10,436 nucleotides of DNA from Desulfurococcales archaeon. Its GTDB lineage: Archaea; Thermoproteota; Thermoprotei_A; Sulfolobales; Ignisphaeraceae. The DNA lies in contig JAMOOB010000214.1 of assembly GCA_027066265.1 (NCBI GenBank), forward strand, positions 1-10,436. Direction: 5' to 3'. The stretch's first letter is position 1; every line of letters begins with the position of its first letter. Position numbers and translations under genes: made by a program. This document shows, in pieces, positions 1 through 6,089 of this stretch. A model generated the notes under the pieces. It was not told where the DNA came from. It was given only the letters and a program-made list of their open reading frames with translations, and ran no database searches.

Positions 1-1
1 C

Positions 2-1588
2 ATGACGACGAGCGAAGAGTTTTCGTACATAGTCATAGCTCTGACGATAGCATTCGTACTCTTCGGGCTTCGAGGAGATAGGCTTCACGTCGATTGCAGT
101 TTGAGGATCTCGAGGATACTGCTAGCTTTAGCACTAACCTCCGTCGCTATACTGTTCAGAGCACTGTCAACGCTATTCATAGAGTATCGCGATGTTCTGT
201 GCTCGATCTCCATGACTGTATACATAGCGTGTCTGGTGATATGCGTATACGGAGAGCGCGGGCTAAGAGAGCTAAGCGTAGCGCTGATCGCACTAGTGTT
301 CGCAACTCCTCTCCCAAGACCTTTGCTAGATAGAGCATCGCTGGCGCTATCCAAATTTGTGGGATTGATAGTCTCCTTCATTACGGGAGCTAGCTACGTA
401 TCTGGAAAGTCTACCTACCTCGTGGTTCAGGGACCGGAAGGAAAAGTAATGCTCGAGATTGCAGCTGCATGTAGCGGTATCGTAAGCATCAGCTCGATCA
501 TAGCCGTAGTACCAATACTGCTAGTATTACTGGAACGAATACGCGACTGGAAGACGAAGATCAAGGCGATAACGCTAGGCTTAGCTGTTGGCGTAGGCGT
601 TGCATTTCTTGGAAACGTTGTGCGCATAGCTTTGATCGTAGAGGAAGCTCGTAGACACGGTCTCGAAAGAGCTCTCGACCTTTTCCACAGCACTCCATCG
701 ATAATATATGCTTCGCTAGCAACGATAGCGACCTTCCTAGTAGTTGACAAGTACGTTCGTAAACGATATAGAATAGAGCCAGAGCGAAGACGCGGTATCG
801 AAGTGTTTTCGGGGAGATACTACCTCAAGACCTTGGTATCGATGCTGTTCGCACTCCTGGTAACGATAGCTGTAGTAGTTGCTACTCCTACGATAGTAGA
901 GGTTGGAGCGCAAGGCATTTCCAAACCCGTTGCACATCTAGAGCTATATACGTACAGCTACGTAGTTGAGAACCTGCCCCACGTCGTGTTTACGAAGAAC
1001 TTGACATTGATACAAGTTAGGAGCGTTCCATACCTAGCAAACATCCTTGGTAGTAGCATCGTTGAACAGTTCTATGCTCTCTACAGAAATAAGGCAGTCG
1101 TAGGATATCTAGAGGTAGGTGAAGCTCCCTACAGATTCCATAGCTGGACCATATGCTTATCGGCGCAACACTATGCGATACTAGACGTTTGGACGGAGAA
1201 CGTTAGTAACCATGTAGTAACGTTCGTAGTTTACAAAGGTCGTTACGGCGAAGAGTACGTTCTTGGTTACTCAATCTTTCGAGTACCAATATGTGTAGGA
1301 CCAAACAAGTTCTCTTACCTCTTCATAAGGGTTACTGCGGTGGTTCCCGTGTACAAGGATAGAATATCGAGCATACTCTTGTTAAAGAAGTTCTTCGAGG
1401 AATGCGTGAATAAGAACGTTGTTGAGAACGTTCTCTTTGGATTCCCTGCCGTTGGATCCATTCTGATCGCGAGCTACGTAACGTTGGCACTATGTGTTTC
1501 ATACGCAATCGTGGTGACCATGCGCATAGCTAAGAAGATCTTGTACAGAGTAGTAAGGTGGGTAAGAAAGCTCTGGACTACGAGGTAA
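2..1588 (+). CDS. Archaeosortase/exosortase-family protein with C-terminal extracytoplasmic domain
   Basis: Polytopic membrane protein of 528 residues, read as an archaeosortase: a cysteine enzyme that cleaves C-terminal sorting signals of surface proteins and probably transfers them to an anchor. The family triad is visible: Cys157 in ACSGI, Arg208 in GNVVRIA and His229 in LFHS, each in or beside a membrane helix. Hydrophobic segments lie near residues 7-22, 37-58, 64-83, 88-101, 113-132, 153-180, 188-211, 232-249 and 275-296. A soluble stretch follows (about 297-475) with two N-glycosylation sequons (Asn333, Asn400), then a last helix (about 477-508) and a basic tail. Stand-alone archaeosortases usually end soon after the His helix, so the second half is an extension. 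It may be EpsI-like (HSWTIC at 380-385), which is uncertain. The ATG is at the second base of the window, so a start further upstream cannot be excluded. Promoter and substrate are not in view. Confidence 0.82.
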   Translation: MTTSEEFSYIVIALTIAFVLFGLRGDRLHVDCSLRISRILLALALTSVAILFRALSTLFIEYRDVLCSISMTVYIACLVICVYGERGLRELSVALIALVFATPLPRPLLDRASLALSKFVGLIVSFITGASYVSGKSTYLVVQGPEGKVMLEIAAACSGIVSISSIIAVVPILLVLLERIRDWKTKIKAITLGLAVGVGVAFLGNVVRIALIVEEARRHGLERALDLFHSTPSIIYASLATIATFLVVDKYVRKRYRIEPERRRGIEVFSGRYYLKTLVSMLFALLVTIAVVVATPTIVEVGAQGISKPVAHLELYTYSYVVENLPHVVFTKNLTLIQVRSVPYLANILGSSIVEQFYALYRNKAVVGYLEVGEAPYRFHSWTICLSAQHYAILDVWTENVSNHVVTFVVYKGRYGEEYVLGYSIFRVPICVGPNKFSYLFIRVTAVVPVYKDRISSILLLKKFFEECVNKNVVENVLFGFPAVGSILIASYVTLALCVSYAIVVTMRIAKKILYRVVRWVRKLWTTR

Positions 1589-1602
1589 TGTAGCTACATT
1601 AC
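1585..1602. repeat. 18-bp perfect palindrome at the archaeosortase stop codon
   Basis: GTAATGTAGCTACATTAC reads the same on both strands, with no spacer. It contains the TAA stop of the archaeosortase gene (1586-1588) and ends 14 bases before the first GTG start proposed for the MoxR gene. A spacer-free palindrome suits a dimeric DNA-binding protein. As RNA it could only form a short AU-rich hairpin, weak at high temperature, with no T tract after it, so a terminator is less likely. Its function is unknown. Confidence 0.5.
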
Positions 1603-1615
1603 TGGAACCCTTGCT

Positions 1616-2596
1616 GTGAGTAGTCGGTGTTGCTCTGTGGTGGAACGCATTCGTGATGTTGACGATGCCAAGATGCTTATTAAGAGTGTTGTGTCGGAGG
1701 TTCGAAAGGTAATCATAGGCAAGGACAAGGATCTGGAGATCGTTGTCTCTACGCTGTTCGCTGGAGGACATGTATTGATAGAAGGCTATCCAGGCACGGG
1801 AAAGACGTTGATGGCTAAATCGCTAGCTAGATGCATAGGTGGATCATTTAAACGCATTCAAGGAAACCCCGATATACTGCCTACCGACATAACGGGCTTC
1901 CATATATATACGCTTCACGGAGAGACGAAGTTCGTTAAAGGACCACTGTTTGCGAATGTTGTACTGATAGACGAGATCTCGAGAATAAATCCACGATCGC
2001 AATCGGCGATACTCGAAGCGATGCAGGAAGGGCAAGTAACCGTGGATGGAATCACTTATGTTCTTCCGAAACCATTCCTAGTCATAGCGACGCAAGTACC
2101 GATAAGGATAGGAATTGGCGTGTATCCACTAACCGAAACTCTTGTAGATAGGTTCTCGAGCTCTATCTTCAGTGATTACTGTGATCCGCAGCACGAATTC
2201 GAAATAGTTGCGCGTTCAGACGAGCTTGTTGCTGAGAGAGTATCGCAGATACTGACCCCGCAACAAGTACTGGAAATAATGGAGATTATCAAGCGTGAAG
2301 TTTTCATCGAGCCTCGAATAACCAAATACATTGTAGATCTCGTAACGTTTATGCGTAGACACGAAGCGGTATCGTACGGACCAAGTCATCGTGCATCGAT
2401 AGACCTCGCTAGGCTTAGCCGTGTTTATGCAGCTTACAAGGGTAGGGACTACGTCATCCCCGACGATGTGAAAATGTTAGCGCCCTACGTGGTAGCGCAC
2501 AGAATTAGGTTGACTAGCGAGGCAGAAGCAGAGGGGTTGACAAGTCGAGGCATTGTTGAGGAAGCGCTTAGGAAAGTACCGGTACCGAAGGAGTGA
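1616..2596 (+). CDS. MoxR-family AAA+ ATPase (AAA_3)
   Basis: Cytoplasmic AAA+ ATPase of the MoxR group, which acts as a chaperone or assembly factor and is commonly encoded beside DUF58 or VWA proteins, as here. Residues seen: Walker A GYPGTGKT (57-64), the MoxR signature around RIQGNPDILPTDITG (80-94), Walker B VVLIDE (115-120), DRF with a candidate arginine finger (178-180), and a sensor 2-like GPSHRA (255-260) in the C-terminal lid. Length of 326 residues is normal. The usual ATQNP sensor 1 motif reads ATQVP (158-162), and the following family stretch is altered. Start is uncertain: GTG 1616 gives an odd MSSRCC leader with little Shine-Dalgarno support, while GTG 1637 or 1640 follows GGTG at 1626-1629 and gives a more typical N-terminus. 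The gap to the upstream gene is 27 bases; the downstream gene starts 6 bases after the stop, so the two are probably co-transcribed. Confidence 0.92.
   Translation: MSSRCCSVVERIRDVDDAKMLIKSVVSEVRKVIIGKDKDLEIVVSTLFAGGHVLIEGYPGTGKTLMAKSLARCIGGSFKRIQGNPDILPTDITGFHIYTLHGETKFVKGPLFANVVLIDEISRINPRSQSAILEAMQEGQVTVDGITYVLPKPFLVIATQVPIRIGIGVYPLTETLVDRFSSSIFSDYCDPQHEFEIVARSDELVAERVSQILTPQQVLEIMEIIKREVFIEPRITKYIVDLVTFMRRHEAVSYGPSHRASIDLARLSRVYAAYKGRDYVIPDDVKMLAPYVVAHRIRLTSEAEAEGLTSRGIVEEALRKVPVPKE
2590..2593 (+). promoter_or_regulatory. Ribosome binding site of the DUF4350/DUF58 gene
   Basis: GGAG ends 9 bases before the ATG at 2603 and runs into the TGA stop of the MoxR gene (2594-2596). This fixes the start of the downstream gene and suggests translational coupling. 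Confidence 0.6.
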
Positions 2597-2602
2597 CAAA
2601 GC

Positions 2603-5020
2603 ATGGAGCTTCGCCGCCTCCTATTCATGGTGTTGATATTCGTAACCTTTGCAACCTCGACATTAGCGTTCGTAATCAGCGTAACGCCTTCGAAATCCGA
2701 TTACAGTCCATTCAATACCGGAACCTGGGGATTGCAACGATTCGTACATCGATTCAATGCAGTTACAACGTTAGATATCTCTAGCGTACCTACGAATGCT
2801 GTGCTGATTATAGTTCCTAGATCTGAACTGAACGAGTATGAAAGCTCGACGTTGCTCAACCTTGTAGAAAAAGGGCTCACGGTCTTGATCTTCTGGGACG
2901 GCAACCTATCGCAAGGAATGTCAAGTCTCTTAGAAGGATTAGAAATAGTTCCGACACCGGTAAGGGACGATGTTTACTGCAACGCCTCGCCCGATCTGCC
3001 GATAGCTCTCGCTACACTTCGTAACAGAACGATGAGGATAGTCCTCAACGTACCAGTAACGTTGAGGGTCGTTAAAGGTTCTTGGAAATGTTTTGCGTAT
3101 ACATCGCCTTTCTCGTACCTCGATATCGATGGTGATGGTGAGTACAGGCAGGGAATAGACGTGATTGGATCCTTCCCCATTGCATGTATGCGTAGTGTAG
3201 GGCTAGGCAAGATCGTGGTTATCTCGGATCCAGAGATTCTTACGAACTCTATGCTAGTACTAGGAGATAATGCTGAGTTCTTACGGATGTTGATAGGAAA
3301 TCGATCGGTGTATCTAGACATCAAGCATTTAGCACTTCCAGTCTACGACTACATCAAGCTCGTATTAATGCCGAGATCTTTGGTCGAACAAGAACTCCAA
3401 GATCTTGCTTCGTTGATCTTAGCCACGGCATCGCTGTTCATCGTGGAAATCGAAGTTAGACGAGCAAGATTGCTGTGGATACTGATAGCGATAACGACAA
3501 TCATGATCGTAGTCGCTTGGATTGTTAGTAATGCGTTCACGATCTTATTCTTGGCAGTATCCATGATAGTTCTCGCTGCGTTGAGGAGATTTCGTGCGGT
3601 ACCACCGTTTCTGCTAGCATCATTGCTATGTAGTTCTAGAACCGTTTTCCTCGTACCCTTAGCGCTCACAATTGCGGCATTCCTACCCGTAGCAATTGGC
3701 CCTGCGCAACGTAGATGGCTTCGCGAACCCTTGGGTTTCGGAACCGAGTGCACCCTTCGTATAGCAGGAATCTTAGGTCCTGCAACAATCTTCGATCCTA
3801 CTACGTTGATCTTCTACATCGCGTTGATAGGCATCGTTCTCACAGAAGTTCAGCTAGGTATAGGTAGGATGAGGAAGACACGCATCCTTATTCTTCGAAA
3901 AGAGTTGCAAATAGAGATTGGTTCGAGCGCACCCCTCGATGTGCTGGTAGAGGGATCCAATGTTGCTCGTATAGAGCTTCGAATCGAGGATTCTTACAGT
4001 TCCAAGGAAGGCGAGGGACCAATCCTTTCACGCGTTGAAGTACATGGTCGTAATCTTGGTTTTAAGAGGTGCGTCGTCGAGATATACATCCACGACAGAT
4101 GGGGTTTCTCCTGCATACGAAGAATAGAGTTTGTTAACGTAAACGTGGTTCCAAGCACGAAACGAGTATTTGATATAATTGAGCGATATGCTGGTGAACG
4201 GGTTCGCTACGTAGAAACCCTCTTAGCAGGAATGATCACGGGTGCGAGAGGAGGCAAGGCTGCTACGCGTGCAAGGTACGGTACGGGCATGGGTAGGGTT
4301 CTATTTATCGAGTTATTCTCCACTATTAGAAGTCGTAGAGGGGAATACATTGGTTCGAGATTCTACGTTCCGGGCGACGATGTGAAGCTTATTCATTGGA
4401 AGAAATCGGTTGCAAAAGGTCAGCTTGTCGTAAAGGAGTACGGTTCAGCTCGTGGAATGATTGGTGGAGGAGTTGTAGTGCTAGACCTAGCTTCGTCGTG
4501 TCCAGAGGACTTCGATAGAATTGTATTAGGTGTCGTAGCCTACCTAACGAAGGTATGTAGTTCGTCACCGGCAAGCCAAGTAGTCCTACTGACGATATTA
4601 GTCGATGGAAGTCTCGTTGTGCTTCGAGGACGTGCACTAGACGTACTCGTTTCATTGCCAGCGCTATTCTCAAGGTTTAGAATCTCCATAGACTACTCGT
4701 ACCCTAGTTGGAGTACTGATGTACCTCCAAACATTGCAAAAGCAATGCTATCCTCAAAAACATCGTTAGTTAGAACGTATGCAACCACGAACCAGAATCT
4801 CGCAGAGAACGTGCTCAAGACTCTTGAACGCTATGGAATTACACCAACAATGTGTACGCTCATATACACAAATGCTGGAGCACATAGATGTTCGTACATA
4901 AAGATGGTACTCGAAGAACATGGATTCCGTTGCGAAACGCTTCGCAGTTACGAACTTAGCAAGCAAACCCTCGAATTACTAGAACGTGTGCTGAGAAACG
5001 TAACTGCATTGATCGAGTAG
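2603..5020 (+). CDS. Membrane protein with DUF4350-like and DUF58 domains
   Basis: Fusion protein of 805 residues, probably the membrane partner of the MoxR ATPase encoded just upstream. Order: signal anchor (about 6-26); an extracytoplasmic domain (about 30-255) resembling DUF4350, with SPFNTGTWGL near the start, an acidic DIDGDGE stretch (174-180), and VVISDP then GDNAEF near its end; hydrophobic segments at about 268-282, 289-308, 311-327, 335-366 and 400-417; then a cytoplasmic DUF58 region. The DUF58 hallmark is clear at 588-613: YVPGDDVKLIHWK, then VVKEY. A vWA-like core follows, but the metal-site motif DxSxS reads DLASS (628-632), so canonical metal binding is doubtful. Four sequons (Asn101, 127, 141, 233) lie in the outer domain, which agrees with the topology; the one at 127 is followed by Pro and may not be used. 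Substrate and exact role are unknown; a part in envelope protein assembly is inferred from the neighbours. Confidence 0.85.
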   Translation: MELRRLLFMVLIFVTFATSTLAFVISVTPSKSDYSPFNTGTWGLQRFVHRFNAVTTLDISSVPTNAVLIIVPRSELNEYESSTLLNLVEKGLTVLIFWDGNLSQGMSSLLEGLEIVPTPVRDDVYCNASPDLPIALATLRNRTMRIVLNVPVTLRVVKGSWKCFAYTSPFSYLDIDGDGEYRQGIDVIGSFPIACMRSVGLGKIVVISDPEILTNSMLVLGDNAEFLRMLIGNRSVYLDIKHLALPVYDYIKLVLMPRSLVEQELQDLASLILATASLFIVEIEVRRARLLWILIAITTIMIVVAWIVSNAFTILFLAVSMIVLAALRRFRAVPPFLLASLLCSSRTVFLVPLALTIAAFLPVAIGPAQRRWLREPLGFGTECTLRIAGILGPATIFDPTTLIFYIALIGIVLTEVQLGIGRMRKTRILILRKELQIEIGSSAPLDVLVEGSNVARIELRIEDSYSSKEGEGPILSRVEVHGRNLGFKRCVVEIYIHDRWGFSCIRRIEFVNVNVVPSTKRVFDIIERYAGERVRYVETLLAGMITGARGGKAATRARYGTGMGRVLFIELFSTIRSRRGEYIGSRFYVPGDDVKLIHWKKSVAKGQLVVKEYGSARGMIGGGVVVLDLASSCPEDFDRIVLGVVAYLTKVCSSSPASQVVLLTILVDGSLVVLRGRALDVLVSLPALFSRFRISIDYSYPSWSTDVPPNIAKAMLSSKTSLVRTYATTNQNLAENVLKTLERYGITPTMCTLIYTNAGAHRCSYIKMVLEEHGFRCETLRSYELSKQTLELLERVLRNVTALIE

Positions 5021-5084
5021 CATCGTTGCAATTCTTGACGAGAACGCTATACCCTCAGCGTTATACCAAACCGGTACTAAGATG

Positions 5085-5100
5085 AAAACATCTATACATA
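5085..5100 (+). promoter_or_regulatory. cren7: Candidate BRE/TATA promoter of cren7
   Basis: An A-rich stretch (AAAACA, 5085-5090), fitting a BRE, is followed directly by TCTATACATA, which resembles an archaeal TATA box. Archaeal transcription usually starts about 25 bases downstream, near 5118-5125, giving a leader of some 60 bases. This is called by eye. The TATACC repeats at 5045-5067 are alternative, more distant boxes. Confidence 0.35.
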
Positions 5101-5115
5101 ATCAATCGCACTTGT

Positions 5116-5130
5116 TAAGGTCAAACCTTA
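5116..5130. repeat. Inverted repeat near the predicted cren7 transcription start
   Basis: TAAGGT and ACCTTA flank a CAA spacer. The repeat lies about 25 bases after the TATA-like element, so it may overlap the transcription start or the very 5' end of the mRNA. It could be an operator or a small hairpin. Six-base arms also arise often by chance. Confidence 0.35.
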
Positions 5131-5162
5131 CGCAATGCTTTCAATACTCCTAACCATTATGT

Positions 5163-5178
5163 AGATCACGGGTGATCT
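5163..5178 (+). promoter_or_regulatory. Inverted repeat enclosing the cren7 Shine-Dalgarno sequence
   Basis: AGATCAC and GTGATCT are perfect 7-base inverted arms around GG. The right arm contains most of the Shine-Dalgarno sequence GGTGATC (5171-5177), which matches the 3' end of archaeal 16S rRNA, and 5171-5172 lies 8 bases before the ATG at 5181. In RNA the arms can form a 6-bp stem with a CGGG loop that hides the ribosome binding site; in DNA they form an operator-like palindrome. The repeat is certain; its role is not. Confidence 0.5.
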
Positions 5179-5180
5179 GG

Positions 5181-5369
5181 ATGGTGGCGTGTACTCAGCC
5201 TGTTAGGGTTAGGACTCCGAGTGGTGTTGAGAAGGAGTTGGTGCCTAAGAAGGTGTGGATGCTAGCTCCTAAGGGTAGGAAGGGTGTGAAGATCGGACTA
5301 TTCCAAGATCCAGAGACCGGCAAATACTTCAGAGCAAAAGTACCAGACGACTACCCAGAGTGTGGCTAA
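5181..5369 (+). CDS. cren7: Chromatin protein Cren7
   Basis: Small basic nucleoid protein that binds the DNA minor groove without sequence specificity, and bends and stabilises DNA in Crenarchaeota. Nearly every family landmark is present: KKVWMLAPKGRKGVKIGLF, carrying the Trp and Leu used for contact and intercalation, then DPETGKYFRAK and the ending PDDYPECG. Length is 62 residues from ATG 5181, which has a GGTGATC Shine-Dalgarno at standard spacing. GTG 5184 would give MACTQP, the N-terminus I recall for many relatives, and GTG 5172 lies inside the Shine-Dalgarno and is unlikely. Cysteines occur close to both ends (Cys4 and Cys61 from ATG 5181). The gene is monocistronic and converges on the minus-strand gene ending at 5372, with only 2 bases between the stops. 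High expression is expected for this protein family. Confidence 0.96.
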   Translation: MVACTQPVRVRTPSGVEKELVPKKVWMLAPKGRKGVKIGLFQDPETGKYFRAKVPDDYPECG

Positions 5370-5371
5370 CG

Positions 5372-6085
5372 CTAAGTGTGATAAACGAAAGACATTCGCT
5401 TGTATATGTTTCGTCCAAGTTCGTTGGTTAAATAGATTATTTTTTCGGTCATGCATTTCCTCAATTCGTCGTTCTCTGCAATGCGATGGCTTGCAATGAT
5501 GAGTGCAGATGCTAGCAGTGCTAATGAGAGTATTTGGCTTGCAGCTTCTCGGCAACGCTCTATTCCAAGCTCTGCTGAGCTGAGGGTATGAGGAACGTCG
5601 AACACCGTATAAACGTGGAGCTTGCCCGAATTATCTAAACATGCAAGAGTGATTATGCTTGAAACCAGTAGTGCGCTCACGAATGGTAGAGCGATGTCTT
5701 TGCTGATCTCTCTATTGTTCAACGTTATCTTCATCATGGGGTTTCCCGAGGCCTGTGATACAATAACTTCGTTGTTCGTGAAACCTATGAACATATCTTG
5801 TACGCCTCTAAAAGCAGTTGAAGCACGTTTCGCAAACTCGCAACTAGTTATGAGAACAATGGATGGTTTGCCCTCTATACATCCGAAAGCAAGCTTTAAT
5901 CTGCTCGTAGTTCTAACATTGTTACTGTAGAGCTCTATGCTTCGACCTAGCAATTCAAGGCGTTGTACATCTACGTTCTGAAGCTCTAGCAATATGTCTT
6001 TCAAAATTTTTCTAAATCGATGTGAATCGACGTTGCATTCCTCTGCGATGCGTTCGATGAGTGAGTAGTTCAAAGCTATGCTCAT
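5372..6085 (-). CDS. Uncharacterised protein, 237 residues
   Basis: I do not recognise this family. The N-terminal third (1-60) looks helical and charged, including FRKILKDILLELQ. Residues 63-120 look like alternating beta strands (LKLAFGCIE, SIVLITSCEF, MFIGFTNNEVIVS). Two hydrophobic stretches, 131-149 and 183-199, could be buried helices or weak membrane segments, and the C-terminus is mixed-charge helix. There is no clear signal peptide and no obvious catalytic motif; cysteines are at 17, 69, 82, 149, 178 and 211. The ATG at 6085 starts 2 bases after the stop of the dehydrogenase-like gene, so the two are almost certainly one operon. An inverted repeat (6074-6089) covers the start codon. 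Coding status is supported by length, tight spacing and base composition like the neighbours. Confidence 0.75.
   Translation of the reverse strand: MSIALNYSLIERIAEECNVDSHRFRKILKDILLELQNVDVQRLELLGRSIELYSNNVRTTSRLKLAFGCIEGKPSIVLITSCEFAKRASTAFRGVQDMFIGFTNNEVIVSQASGNPMMKITLNNREISKDIALPFVSALLVSSIITLACLDNSGKLHVYTVFDVPHTLSSAELGIERCREAASQILSLALLASALIIASHRIAENDELRKCMTEKIIYLTNELGRNIYKRMSFVYHT
5436..5446 (+). terminator. Candidate T-tract terminator of cren7
   Basis: ATTATTTTTTC carries six consecutive T on the plus strand, about 70 bases after the cren7 stop. T-rich stretches of this kind end transcription in archaea. It lies inside the coding region of the convergent gene, so the cren7 mRNA would overlap that gene's 3' end in antisense. 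Confidence 0.35.
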
Positions 6086-6089
6086 AGCT
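6074..6089. repeat. Inverted repeat over the start codon of the 237-aa gene
   Basis: AGCTATG and CATAGCT, 7-base perfect arms with a CT spacer, span the stop of the dehydrogenase-like gene and the ATG (6085-6083, minus strand) of the next gene. In mRNA it would make a short stem containing the start codon. The 7-2-7 geometry equals that of the repeat at the cren7 ribosome binding site. Arms of this length are expected a few times per 10 kb by chance, so function is unproven. Confidence 0.35.

Larger units (their letters stand above)
5021..5180 (+). other. Non-coding leader region upstream of cren7
   Basis: This 160-base stretch has no convincing gene. It holds an imperfect direct repeat CGYTATACC at 5045-5053 and 5059-5067, an AT-rich promoter-like element at 5085-5100, an inverted repeat at 5116-5130 and a second one at 5163-5178 over the ribosome binding site. 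No T-rich terminator for the upstream DUF58 gene is obvious. Confidence 0.55.

Noticed and set aside
427..750. Open frame of 107 codons on the minus strand inside the archaeosortase gene
   Set aside because: It lies opposite a well-supported gene, has low-complexity Ser/Thr-rich composition, and shows no recognisable domain; a shadow frame.
1585..1602. Palindrome read as a transcription terminator
   Set aside because: It has no loop, is AU-rich, lacks a T tract, and sits inside what looks like a co-directional cluster.
3349..3753. Open frame of 134 codons on the minus strand inside the DUF58 gene
   Set aside because: It lies opposite the membrane-helix region, where codon bias leaves the antisense frame open. 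No domain and no plausible operon context.
5045..5067. Imperfect direct repeat CGYTATACC spaced by 14 bases
   Set aside because: Two short copies in an AT-containing leader are not enough to call an operator or tandem promoter; recorded only in the leader description.
5622..5930. Plus-strand open frame opposite the unknown 237-aa gene
   Set aside because: I considered it because the minus-strand product is unrecognised. The minus frame is longer, starts 2 bases after its operon partner and ends 2 bases from cren7, so it is preferred.
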